From Manis javanica (Eukaryota > Chordata > Mammalia > Pholidota > Manidae), in the NCBI RefSeq assembly GCF_040802235.1, contig NC_133166.1, forward strand, positions 117,938,991 through 118,002,990: a stretch of 64,000 nucleotides of DNA, written 5' to 3'. Of the stretch, positions 1-12,552 are shown in pieces; position 1 is the stretch's first letter, and the number at the start of each line of letters is the position of its first letter. Both the position numbers and the translations under genes were made by a program. A model generated the notes under the pieces. The model made no database searches, had not been told where the DNA came from, and was given only the letters and a program-made list of their open reading frames with translations.

Positions 1-560
1 GGAAGGAGTCCAGACCCTGCACTATTTTAGGCACAGCTGTTTCCATTAGTAAGCCTAGGAATTCCAAGGAGAGAAAACTTATTCTGCCCCCTCCATCCAC
101 ATGCCTCTCATCTCCCTCTGGGGAGGGGGATAGTGTAGGGCGGATCTGGAGAGCTGGGATACATCATTCGGGCCTCTGCACCCCTCCCTTTCTCTGTCCA
201 CCCAGAGGCAGAAGACAGGAAATGACTGCCATGGATGTGGTATGATTTTTATTGAAACAGCGTTTTGTAGCCCTGGCCCCATGCTGTCCACAGCTGTTTT
301 CTTTGCCAGCCAGGTGGCCCTCTCCTGAATAATCCCCTCCTCATCCCTTCACATGACTTCAGCCTTTGGACTTTGAGTTCCTGGCTGCTTTCCACATTCC
401 ACTCCCTTTTCAGAACCCAGGCATCCTGGCCTCCAGCTGAAGCTGCTGCATGTGGCTTCCCCATCCCTGGCCCCGTGACTCAGGCCCTCTGAAGGGACCA
501 GCCCTTTTCTTGGCACTCACGGGAAGGGGGGACAGGGAGGGGGGCTAGGTGGTGACATCA
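1..560. other. Flanking non-coding DNA upstream of LRRN4CL
   Basis: No reading frame here resembles a known protein. By human synteny the 3' end of BSCL2 should lie just upstream of LRRN4CL on the same strand, so part of this stretch could be BSCL2 3'UTR. I see no BSCL2 coding exon. There is no forward AATAAA before 953. A reverse-strand AATAAA is present at 247-252, but no minus-strand gene is expected at this place. Confidence 0.3.
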
Positions 561-569
561 TAGATGAAG

Positions 570-577
570 TATAAAAG
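570..577 (+). promoter_or_regulatory. LRRN4CL: TATA box candidate for LRRN4CL
   Basis: TATAAAAG lies on the plus strand. A start site about 30 bases downstream would give a short 5'UTR exon ending at the donor at 716/717 (CTG followed by GTGAGG). That exon would join the acceptor at 1238-1239, just before the coding exon. This fits the two-exon structure (non-coding plus coding exon) known for LRRN4CL. The 5' exon itself is inferred. Confidence 0.4.
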
Positions 578-1208
578 CTTCCAGCCAAAACAGAATTGAA
601 ATTGAAGACACCGAAAAAACGTGCCTGCGAAACCAGTGCTCCTGGGGACCCTGCAGCCTGACACCCACAGACATCTATCTGGTCGCAGATTCCCACTCAT
701 CAAGGACTGCCCACTGGTGAGGGGCTGCTGTGGGCCCAGGAGGAGCGGTGGGAGGTGGGGGGCAAGCAGAGGACAGGATGACTCCGACAGGTGGGGAGAG
801 CACATTCCGGGCCCTTATCTGTGCTGTCTGTTCCATCTCTCCCTTCTGTCACTGTTCCAGTTCTTGCTTGCATTGTTGACTGGTAATTGTTCTACTAAGG
901 TCCTTTTTCTGGGTGGCAGCTGGGAATTATTCCACCTTTCTTCCCCAGGCTGAATAAACCATTTCCTCCTCCCCACCAGCACACTGTTTACTCATTAACC
1001 GTTTCTAGCACTTCACACATTGCTGGTCACACATCCCTCATGTCAGACCATATTTTTATTCTTTTGACCAAAACCTGTTCAGAAGTTAGTTGACAAATGA
1101 GCGTGTCTGTCTCGTCCCCTCCTCTTGCCTGGTCTCCTCTTGGTCCCCAGTTGTTTCCCTGTCTTCGGGTTTTGTTGAGGGCAAGGGCCCGGAAGGCATG
1201 GGGGCTGA

Positions 1209-1946
<738 letters not shown>

Positions 1947-2308
1947 AGCGCGGGCGGCAGCCCCGGGGCCGAGGCCCACCTGCGGGGCCCAGCGCGGCTG
2001 CCGTGAGAGCTCGCGCCCGGCCCGGCTCGCCGCTCTGCCCCGGGCTGGGGGGACGAAGGGGTGGAGAGGGTCCGCACAGTGTTTTAGGACCAAATAGTAA
2101 ATCACTTAGACTTTGCGGTTCCGAGGATAAAAATCGAAGAGATTATGTAACACTTACATAACCATGTAATCATTTACATATGTAAAACCCATTCTGAGCT
2201 CTTGGGCCTTACAAATGAGGCCCAGACAGTTCTGGCCCTTGGGCTGTGCTGTCTCACACCCCCTCCAAAGGGCTCTGCCACTACAGGTGGCTTCAGTGGG
2301 GTTTTGAA

Positions 2309-2314
2309 AATAAA
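2309..2314 (+). terminator. LRRN4CL: Poly(A) signal of LRRN4CL
   Basis: This is the first forward AATAAA after the LRRN4CL stop. A second one follows at 2408-2413 and could serve as an alternative end. Confidence 0.5.
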
Positions 2315-2679
2315 CTGCTGCAGAATGGGGAGTTTAGGGTCAGGGGCTGCTCCTCCTCTTCTGCCTTTTGTTAGATATTGAGGATGGGCACATCCACCTG
2401 TGTGAGAAATAAATGATTTGGGGTGAAGAAGAGAGGGACACCACCCCAGGCTGCTGTCTGGGGCGTTTCCCAAATCTGAGGTGTCTCCCCATGTTCCCCC
2501 ATTTTGTGTTTCTTGTATATCCACTGTAACAACATTAAAAGAAACATAAAAGGAGGATGTTCCATTTTTCATGATCCTTTTCAAATCCCTTCCCCCATAG
2601 ATGTGTTTCAGAGCAGTATACATACTTCTGAATCTATCTTTAAATTAACTGGATGTAGGAAAGTATAAGCTGCCCCAGG

Positions 2680-3410
2680 GTATAATCCTCACTTTTATTG
2701 TTCTTATAACTTTTTTTGTAATTATAAAAGTAACATCCAAATTTCAAGTAATACTGGCAAGTATAAAATGAAAGTTCCCTCCTCAAGAGGTAATTGCCCG
2801 AAACAGAGCAGGTCTTTTGCTATGCAATGCAAATATTTTCTTTTTTCACTCAATATCTTTTGGACAGTGTTCCATGTTGGTAAATCATAGCCTCCTTAGT
2901 TATTTTAAAGGCTGCATAACTTTCCATAGAAGGATGTCTCCAGTTTTTGCTATGGACAACCTTGTTTTGTTTGTGTATCCTTGTTGCGGAAAATATTGGA
3001 AAACCTGGACTGCATCGCTGACAGAAAAACCAAGCGGCACTCAGAGGTCCTGGAGTTGTTGAGGTTTTATTTCACACTGTTGGGCTCAGAGGGGAGTAAT
3101 CGCCCAAGGGCGGAGCCCTGAGCACAAGCAAGGGGAGCAATTTATGTTATTTTGATATGTGGCATTTTGGCATGCGCAGGGCAGAAGAGGAGCCTGGAGG
3201 AGGGGAGGAGGGAGCTGGGAGGGCTTTGCCAACTGGAGGGAAAAAGCGGTTTGCTGACCTTGACGGCTGTGTTGAATATTTTCCTTATCATCCTTACTTG
3301 TTTGTCTATTTCTACAGGGTACTTACAGAAGTGGGTGAAAGATGCAGTACTATACTAATTTAACCATTCTTTTATTATTGGGCCTCTGGAATAAATTTAG
3401 AATACATTTG
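2680..3410 (+). repeat. Ancient L1-like fragment, split by a solo LTR
   Basis: The text resembles old mammalian L1 3' sequence, with phrases such as 'ggctgcataactttccat' and 'ttgctatggacaacc'. The left part runs from about 2680 to 2981 and resumes after 3290 with a tract that continues the same consensus ('tacttgtttgtctatttctacaggg'). The assignment is from memory of the consensus; the subfamily is not determined. Confidence 0.45.
2982..3290 (-). mobile_element. Solo LTR, ERV1-like (fossil)
   Basis: This 309-base element begins TG and ends CA and is flanked by a 4-base target duplication, TCCT (2978-2981 and 3291-3294). Read on the minus strand, it carries an AATAAA (3071-3066) about 90 bases before the end, as expected for an R-U5 region. 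The 4-base duplication fits class I (gammaretrovirus-like) endogenous retroviruses. No internal retroviral sequence is present, so it is a solo LTR. It sits inside an older L1-like fragment and is therefore younger than that fragment. Confidence 0.7.
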
Positions 3411-3474
3411 TTATCTAGAACACATTTATCACACTGCTTGAATACCATGTCTTTTCTTATTCCTGTATTTTCTC

Positions 3475-3680
3475 AGCATTTATTCATTTACAAATGATAA
3501 GGCCTACGATCTCAGTATTAAAGACATGCTTTATATGTATTCTCAGTCTTTACCACAATCATTTCAAGAAATGGTGTCATCTTCACAGGCAAGAAATCTG
3601 AGGTTCTAAGTGGTTTGAAGCTACAAGTAATCCTTGAGTTAGAATTTGGACCCAAGCTGCCCAACTCCAAAGCTGACGCT
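3475..3680 (-). repeat. MIR-like SINE (degraded)
   Basis: On the minus strand this reads like an old MIR tail-to-core: a fall-off of the 'aaatctgaggttctaag' type, followed by the 'gaatttggacccaagctgcccaactccaaagc' block. It is heavily diverged. Confidence 0.4.
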
Positions 3681-3694
3681 CTTCACTTCACCAT

Positions 3695-3885
3695 GGGGAG
3701 GCACCACAGCACAGTGGCTTAGTGTGGGTTTGAATCCTGGTTTGTGTTCTTAACCAGTTTTGTGACGTTAGGTAAATTACCTCATCTTTCTGCATCTGTT
3801 CCCTGTGACTAATAACAATACCTACAGCATATGGACTGTTGGGATGATTAAATATGCTTAATCATGAGCCTTTAGCGTATCTATT
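3695..3885 (+). repeat. MIR SINE
   Basis: This is a clear forward MIR: 'gtttgaatcctggtttgt', then 'gtgacgttaggtaaattacctcatctttctgcat', then 'aataacaatacctaca' and a 'gttgggatgattaaat' segment in the correct order. Confidence 0.75.
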
Positions 3886-4084
3886 TTCAACATCGATAAC
3901 TTACAACTCTGACTCCTAATAAACATTTAAAGTGAGCTTTAGATTTAGGGATTTAACAGCCTAGGTAGTGGCAGCAGATGGGCTAAGTAATCAATAATGA
4001 CTACACAGGATGGATTTGGTGTGATAATTTATACCCCTACTGTAATAAATGCTTAGAGAGGTAAATATTGGAGCTGGGAAGAGG

Positions 4085-4460
4085 TCAAAGCGGGCATCCC
4101 TTAGAAAGCAAACCAGTCCAAAACTTCGGAGTTAACCAAGCCCACAGAAGAGGCAGGCTATCCCAGACAGAGGGACTGGCAGCCTCAGAGGCCTGGAGGT
4201 GGGACAGGGCCTGTTCTGCAATTTTACAAGTTACCCCCAAGTGATAGGAGATGAAACTGCATACCAACTACCAACATTCACACCGTACAAGCCCCTAAGA
4301 TGGACACTACTGTTACCTCACTTTACAAATGGGGCTCCAACAAAAAAGAGGAGGAAGCCAGATAACCAGCATTTAAATTTCGTCCTAGGTGACTGAGTGT
4401 CATGGGGAATTTTAAAGCAGGGAGGTGATGACAGGATCACATACTGTTTTGCGAAGATTG
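4085..4460. repeat. Old interspersed repeat, family not named
   Basis: The phrases 'gggaattttaaagcagggaggtgatgacaggat' and 'gcctggaggtgggacag' belong to a common old mammalian repeat whose other fragments lie in GANAB introns. I cannot assign the family name by eye. Confidence 0.35.
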
Positions 4461-5015
4461 TTTTGGCCGTTGGGCGGAGGATGGTTCAATTCCCCGGAGA
4501 GGAGGAGCGGGTCGAAGGGTATGCTCATTTCTATGGCTGCTGGTAAACATTGCCAAGTAACTTTCTAAATGGTTGCACTCTGAAGCCGTATCGCGAGCTG
4601 GCTTTATTCTGCCCATGGTTGCCGGGGCCGCACCGCCCTTCTTCCCCAACGCAGCCCGGCGCGCTCGCGCTGGGAGGCAGCGGGGTGCCTCCTGATCAGC
4701 TTTTCGGACGCGCAGCCAGCCACCGCCCGCGCCAGGTCCAGGCGCAGGGACATTCGTGCTTTCTGGCTCTCGACGGCACCCGTCCATGTCCACCTCTCCA
4801 CGTGACCCAAACAGATTCGGGCACTTCCGCTTCCCCTCGGCTTTCTTCTAGTCAGTGTCCGCAGCGGGGCCAGGGCCGGGTGAGTGAGCGAGCGCCCGGC
4901 CGGGGACTTCGGGATCGGGATTACGAGCGAGCCGGGGGCGCCCCGCGTTGACCCCCCTCCGCCCTCCTCCTCGCCTCCCCCAACAGGTGCCCGCGGAAGC
5001 GGCGGTGGCGACGCC

Positions 5016-7312
5016 ATGGCGGAGCTGACGGCTCTGGAGAGTCTCATCGAGATGGGCTTCCCCACGGGACGCGCGTAAGGGAGCTCCCTAACCGAAGCCC
5101 GCGGACCTGTCCGGGCCGTTACCCGAGGCGGCCTCAGGCTCCACGCCCAGCCTGACCAGCGCCATGGCTCGAGGGCGCTATTCACGGTGTTTCTGCCCCC
5201 AGGGAGAAGGCTCTGGCCCTCACAGGGAACCAGGGCATCGAGGCTGCGATGGACTGGTGAGCGCTCAGACCTGGCGGGGCCGGGGACTGCTGGGAGGGGC
5301 GACCTCGACGCTCACCTCCCTCCTGGCTTTTCTTGCCAGGCTGATGGAGCACGAAGACGACCCCGATGTGGACGAGCCGCTGGCCACCCCTCTTGGACAT
5401 ATCTTGGGAAAGGAACCGACCTCCTCAGAGCAAGGTGGCCCCGAAGGCCCTTACCCAGGAGACACGGCGTGGTTATTCAGGAGGGCCAGGGGAGGATGGA
5501 CGGGTGATAATACTAATTGCTTGTCTGTAGGACACGGATCCGCCGCGGCAGAAGGCAAACCCATTTTGAGTGAAGAGGAAAGACAGGAACAGACTAAGAG
5601 GTATGGTAAGGGAGAGACTAACGTTTCTGAGGGGCGACTTCCACCTGTCCCCAATTCACCAGTCTCATCAAAGAACCTGGAACTTTCCACAGTCCCTCTT
5701 GGCATTTTCCTTTTTGCTTTTTTTGCCTCTGTCTTGGGACGCATGTTCCTTGATTTGTTTTTCTGAGTTGCTTGTTATAAACAAATCTTCCCAGTCCATG
5801 TCCATTTCTCTTGAGCTCTATCTTTTTTGCAACACAGGATGTTGGAGCTGGTGGCCCAGAAGCAACGGGAACGTGAAGAAAGAGAGGAGCGGGAGGCACT
5901 GGAACGGGAACGACAGCGCAGGAAACAAGGGCAAGAGTTGTCAGCTGCACGACAGCGGTTACAGGAAGATGAGATGCGCCGGGCTGCTGAGGAGCGTAGG
6001 AAGGAAAAGGCTGAAGAGTTAGCAGCCAGGTCTGGGTGACGGGGGTGTTGGATAAGAGATCAGAAAGGAACCTAAATTTGCTTTGTCAACACCTACTTTT
6101 TTCCTGTCTGCATTCCAGACAAAGAGTGCGAGAGAAGATTGAAAGGGACAAAGCAGAGAGAGCCAAGAAGGTGGGTGATTGAGAGGACACTAAGATAGTG
6201 AGGTGGGCTAGTGATTCCCCTTTTCTAGCTTCGGAGGGAGAAAATGGGCTTAAATGTTTCTCTTGAGGGAGGGTGGTGCCTGATCAGTTTTACTTCGTCC
6301 TCCAGTATGGTGGTACTGTGAGTTCTCAGCAGTCGCCACGAGCAGAGCCAGGTCCTGTTCCCTCCTCTCCCAGCCAGGAGCCGCCCACCAAGAGGGAGTA
6401 TGACCAGTGTCGCATACAGGTACTGATTCTAATTCCTGCCTTGCTCCTGGGACCCCTTTGCTGGCCTGTAAGGCACCCAGCGCAGCTTTTTTCAGTCGTG
6501 TTGCCTTTGTGAAATCTCTCCCTTTTTTGTAAATGACTTTTGAAGTCCTACCTCCCCTACTCTTAGGAAAGATACCAAATTTCACTTGCTCCAGTCTTAT
6601 TTAAATCCGTACTTCCCTCTGAAGTCAGCAATTCCTTTTTACTTGTTCATAATGTTATCATTTGTTTTATTATACAGCTCTTTGCATGTTTTTGTATCAT
6701 CCTTGTCTTAAGTTGTGAGGGAGCTGGGAGTCTCTCTCCAGTGCTTAGTAGAGCAGAGCAAAAGTGGTTTTATTAGGCTGTTTTAAATATATTATGCTGG
6801 TTCAACCTAAGAGGAAGGAGGGGCCAGCCTTGCTCCACTTCCTGTCCTTACTTAGGCACCCACTCAGTTTTGATGCTCACAGTACTGTATCTCTCCCTTG
6901 CTCTCTAGGTCAGGCTACCAGATGGGACCTCATTGACCCAGACTTTCCGAGCTAGGGAACAGCTGGCAGCTGTGAGGCTCTATGTGGAGCTCCACCGTGG
7001 GGAAGAACCTGGAGGGGGCCAGGACCCCGTGCAGTTGCTCAGTGGCTTCCCCCGGCGCGCCTTCTCAGAGGCTGACATGGAGCGGCCCCTGCAGGAGTTA
7101 GGTATGATGTGTGGGACCAGAAACCAGGGCTTGGGGGAAAGGGGACATGCTTGAGAAAGGCAGGAATGCCAAGAGAAGGGACTCTGTGGAGATGGTGTGA
7201 GGCCAGGAATTTAGGGGGCAAAAAGGCATTCTTGTGACAAACCTGTTGTCTTCCATCTTCAGGACTTGTGCCTTCTGCTGTCCTCATTGTGGCCAAGAAA
7301 TGTCCCAGCTGA
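5016..7312 (+). CDS. UBXN1: UBX domain protein 1 (p97/VCP and ubiquitin adaptor)
   Basis: There are nine coding exons: 5016-5074, 5203-5256, 5340-5446 (or -5434), 5531-5600, 5838-6029, 6119-6170, 6306-6419, 6909-7101 and 7263-7312. The protein has 296 residues (297 in human). An N-terminal UBA domain (about 1-42, with EMGFP and the GIEAAMDWL helix) binds ubiquitin. A charged coiled coil follows (about 95-180, rich in REEREERE). A C-terminal UBX domain (about 210-295, with the FPRRAF turn) binds p97. The protein acts in the cytosol in ubiquitin-dependent handling of p97 substrates and is reported to restrain RIG-I-like receptor signalling. Oddity: exon 3 lacks a GT donor at the position that gives the human-like length. 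The bases there are GC followed by CC, with a GT alternative 12 bases upstream, and the 84-base intron is free of in-frame stops. Three products are therefore possible: 296, 292 or 324 residues. Confidence 0.95.
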
Positions 7313-7379
7313 GAGGCCTTTACCCCACCAATCCTCTGTGACCTCCTCATCTTTGATAAAGCACTGACATCCCCTTCCT

Positions 7380-7385
7380 AATAAA
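7380..7385 (+). terminator. UBXN1: Poly(A) signal of UBXN1
   Basis: AATAAA lies 68 bases after the stop codon and is followed by a GT-rich stretch (TGTATGTGCTTG). Confidence 0.85.
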
Positions 7386-7609
7386 TAGACCCTCTGAGTT
7401 CTGTATGTGCTTGACTTCTTATGAATGGGGCAGAACTGAGGCAGAGGATGAAGCTAAAGGGAAGGCATTTAGAGTAGACCTTAATTTCTCATCTTAAGTT
7501 TCCAACAATGAAACTTGTTTCTAATCTCTGGGTCTGATGAGTTGCTTGGGAGGTCAAGTGGGGAGAGGTGCTAGGGGAGAATACAGTGGAGAGCACCTTT
7601 CGCTTCTAT

Positions 7610-7800
7610 GGGTAAGGCGGTGCATAAGCTTGAAATCCTTACTAGCTATGTGCCTTGACTTTTTAAACCATAGTTTTTTTAGTAGAATAGGGGCAATAGT
7701 ACCTATTAATTGGGGTGGTTGTGGGTATTACATAATGCTGATATAAAGTGCTTTTAGCACAGGGCCTGGCACCTAGGAAGTCCCCAATAAATATTAGCTA
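7610..7800 (+). repeat. MIR SINE
   Basis: Forward MIR blocks appear in order: 'actagctatgtgccttgact', 'gtagaataggggcaatagtacct' and 'gtgcttttagcacagggcctggcac', ending in 'aataaatattagcta'. Confidence 0.75.
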
Positions 7801-7887
7801 CAGAAAGGGTAATTTTTTTTATGTGGTCATTCACAAAGGTTGAGAGGAGCATTGCAGTGACCTTCCCAACTGCATCACCTCTGTGCT

Positions 7888-8105
7888 AAAAGTATTGAGT
7901 ACTTAATGTCTATCACAGTTTTAAGTGCTTTATATGTATTAGCTGAGATATGAAGGCAGTTATCTAGGTATAGATTACAACTACCCCATTTTAGAGACTA
8001 GAATGCCAAAGCACGCGACTTGCCCAAACCAACACAGGTAGCAAGTAGTAGAACCTGTACACACACCTGGGGGCTGTCTCTAGAGCTCAGGTCCAAACTG
8101 CCAAC
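7888..8105 (-). repeat. MIR SINE
   Basis: On the plus strand the MIR reverse complement is visible: 'ttttaagtgctttatatgtattagct', 'ccccattttagaga', 'acttgcccaaaccaacacaggtagcaagtag'. Confidence 0.65.
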
Positions 8106-8529
8106 CTTCCTAAAGCTGATCGCCTCATTCTAGTGCTGCTCTGACAGCTGCTGACCTCTTTCCTCTCATTCCCAAGCTAGGAAATAGGCCACAATTAAAC
8201 TAAAGGTCATATATGACAAATACATTGCCTTATGACGTCAGCAGCTGGAAACAGCACCAGTGCTCTTATCTGAGTTTCCACTGTAGTGATACCAAGCTTT
8301 ATTTAGTGTTCTGTTTAGTAACAGCAGCCCTTTTTTTCCCCCAACTGCACTCTTGCTTGGAACCACAGGATATAAATACATAAAAGGGAAGTGAATTGGT
8401 TGACTTGCTTGCTGTGAGCCCACCGACAGCTTTAGTTCGTCCCTGCAATAGCATTTCCAGCAGAACCTCTGACTGGATTCGGAGATTTAAAACTACTGCA
8501 GGAGAAACCTCCAGGGAGTTAAAACCCCA

Positions 8530-8770
8530 CTACACTTACTGAGAGGCTGCTCTGTACCAAGCACTGCACTTTACCTTTTGTAAGTTAATCTTTTCATAAC
8601 AACCCTGAAGATAATTATCATCCTTTCTAGAACAGGGCTGAGGCTTGAAAGGTTTTGTAATATGCAGCAGTTGAATCAAAATCAGTGTGACTAAAAGCAC
8701 ACTCCTTTCACTACTACTTGCTGCTAAGCTTCGAAAAGTTAAATAATCCACACAAGGCATCCAGGCATAT
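8530..8770 (-). repeat. MIR SINE
   Basis: Reverse MIR text is seen: 'taccaagcactgcactttacc', 'ttcataacaaccctgaagataattatcatcc', 'ctgaggcttgaaaggtt'. Confidence 0.65.
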
Positions 8771-9092
8771 GTTAAATGCTAGAAGCCCCTCTCCAAACTC
8801 ATTCGAAGGACAGAAACTCAAACGTGTCTTCTGTGGGCATCCATTGTTACAAGATAGTTCTGATTTCAGATAATTTTGATTTAAAGAATGTTGTTATCCC
8901 CGAAAGTACATTCAAACGGACCACACGACCTTTGTTTTGAAAAAGGTGGCTTTTTCCTATTGGGTTTCAGCCTCACATGGGGCGAGGCAGGCGGCAGGCG
9001 CGTTCATCCCCGCCCGCAGCACCGAACCCCACACCACTAGGCATTTATAGGCATCTGGCCGCTGGGCTCAATCTCTAAATGGAGGGACATGA

Positions 9093-9098
9093 TTTATT
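9093..9098 (-). terminator. UQCC3: Poly(A) signal of UQCC3
   Basis: A minus-strand AATAAA lies 237 bases beyond the UQCC3 stop. It is the first such hexamer downstream. Confidence 0.65.
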
Positions 9099-9334
9099 TG
9101 GTTCGTTCAGTTCATCGCAAACGATATCCCGGCTCGCGGCGTGGACGTTAAAGCGAAGTCAATGCAGGGGGTGGGAGAGAGCGTGCTCACCCATTGGCAG
9201 CTCGCCGGGCCCCCGGGGGACCCGGCGCAGGCGCCATCCCGATCCCGAGTCCCCGCCGGGTCCACTGAGGAGAAAGACCGCCTCGGACTTCTGCGCCGGC
9301 GCGGAGGTCCCTGCGCCCACGGGGGAGATCCGGG

Positions 9335-9696
9335 CTAGGCCGACCTCCCGCCTCCGCCGACCAGCCAGTTCTTCCTCCAGGCGACGTTCTCCTGGGTGGC
9401 CGCTGCATTTTGCAAAGTGGCCAGCACTAACTGTTTGGTCAAGGCCGCCTCCTCCCTGCGCCGCGGGTCCTGTTCCGGCATCTCCTGCGGGCCAGAGGGA
9501 GGTTCGCAGTCCCGGCCCCGAACCCGGGGCTCGCCGCTCGCGCACCCCACCTGGGATTCTCCCCAGTCGCTCCTACCTTCAGCATCGTGTGCTTCTGCTG
9601 CTCTCCTGGGGTCACGAGGGCAAAAAGTGCCGAGCCCACGCCAGCCCCCGCACCCAGTAGCGCGCCCACTAGCAGCGCTTTGCGCAACGCCCCCAT
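9335..9696 (-). CDS. UQCC3: Ubiquinol-cytochrome c reductase complex assembly factor 3
   Basis: There are two coding exons on the minus strand: 9696-9577 (40 codons) and 9484-9335. The product has 89 residues (93 in human). The N-terminal hydrophobic helix is glycine/alanine-rich (about 8-28, LLGAGAGVG core) and is followed by the conserved VTPGE and, in exon 2, an EMPEQDPR-type start and the ENVAWRKNW block. In mitochondria UQCC3 is anchored in the inner membrane and stabilises newly made cytochrome b during complex III assembly. An upstream in-frame methionine exists, but the MGALRKALLVGA start matches the family. The gene stands alone between UBXN1 and LBHD1, with a CpG-rich promoter directly upstream (about 9700-9800). 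The C-terminal tail is four residues shorter than human. Confidence 0.93.
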
Positions 9697-9799
9697 GGCC
9701 GACCGCAGCCTAGAAAGGTACCCAGGCCGTCTCACCGTCAGCTGCGCAGGCTAGAGCGACACCAGGCGGACACCATAGAGAAGAGGCCGGGCTAGAGAG

Positions 9800-11186
<1,387 letters not shown>

Positions 11187-11634
11187 TGACTGCATGAGAT
11201 GCTGCTGCTCACTAATGACAGAGGCAGAGGTCTTCCTCCAGGACCAAAGTGAAAAGCCAGGTGAGGCAGGTAGCTGCTTCAATGAGGCTACTGTGACCTG
11301 GATGTTCTGGGCAGAACCAAGATGGGAAACTCCGTTGTGTCCCCTGCATTAAGCAGTGGCAGTCTCACAGTAGGTGCTCAGTAAACCAGTGAAGAAAATG
11401 TAGAGGTGGAAGAAAAAGTCCAAGTGGTTGGCAAAGTTGAACTTTAGAGGGCAGTTATGATGTCAGATAGATGACACCTTTTAATTCTTATTTGTAATAT
11501 TTTAAAATATTTACATCATTCGTTGTAGAGGGGACAAGGTAATGAAATTATCCCAAACCTGACTACCCAGAGATAGTTAACTTTTTGGATGTCTTCTCTT
11601 TCAGACTTTTCCCCCATTGTCTGTATACCATTTT

Positions 11635-11760
11635 TGTTGTATTTACTATGTGCCAGGCACTGTGCCAAAGAATTTTTTATCTCATGATTTTCAGAATGCA
11701 ATGAGGCAGATACTTTTCCCCTGATGAGGAAATTGAGGCTGTGAAATTAGCTTAATTTTA
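11635..11760 (-). repeat. MIR SINE fragment
   Basis: The reverse MIR block 'ttactatgtgccaggcactgtgcc' is followed by 'gatgaggaaattgaggct'. Confidence 0.65.
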
Positions 11761-12124
11761 ATTGCTATACTTTCTTATAAGCAAAAAAAAAAATTACACA
11801 AACTTTGTTTTTTTTTAATTCAGTAATATATCAGAAATATTTTTCACTGTTGATGGGCTCTTTAGCTCTCCCAGGCTGGACATGGAGGCCACTCGAAGTC
11901 AAATTTCCCTTAAGAACCTTTAACCCAGAACTCAGCTGGAGGCAGGAACAGGTAGAGCAAGAAGCCTCCAATTCTTGTCCTCTTTGGACCCAGCAAGAGG
12001 ATCCTGCATCTGTAGCTTTGTGGAATATTCCCATCCCGTCTCCCAGGAGTTTTGAGGGTAAGTCTTGTTCTCTAACCCTCATAAATTTCACCTAGGTTTT
12101 TTTTTTTTTGAAGACTTTCTACTC

Positions 12125-12240
12125 ATTTTTTCCCAGTCTTCCCCTTTTACAAGTGAGAAAAATTAGGCTTAGAGGTTAGGCCACAGGATTGCTTGTCAGC
12201 CAATGCCGGGATTTGGATTAAGGATTCTTACCTCTGCTTT
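12125..12240 (-). repeat. MIR SINE fragment
   Basis: The text 'ccccttttacaagtgagaaaaattaggcttagaggt' is followed by 'gccgggatttggattaaggattcttacc', both in MIR reverse order. The fragment is diverged. Confidence 0.5.
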
Positions 12241-12552
12241 TAGGAGTTCCAGTTAGTTGGGGATGGGTTATGTTCCCTTTGTACTTTCCCTGTTAAGCAC
12301 TCATCTTGTGTTTGGCACAGCTAAATGTTTCACCTATCACTGTATGTACTCCCTGTAACTCCATTATTTCCTTGTAATTCCGTATTCCTCCCTTGCTGAT
12401 GACTAGACTGGAGTATAGGAACAAATACTATGTGCTTTCAGCGAGTAAATGTGGAAGCCAGATCCTTATATCCAGCAATTATACAAAGTCCAAGCTCTCT
12501 CCAACTCTCTCCTCACTCAACAGAAACACTAGGATCAGGACAAAGGAAATTC

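Noticed and set aside
953-958. AATAAA between the LRRN4CL 5' exon and coding exon
   Set aside because: Could mark the end of BSCL2 or a chance hexamer in the intron. No coding exon of BSCL2 was found to support the first, so it is not annotated as a gene end.
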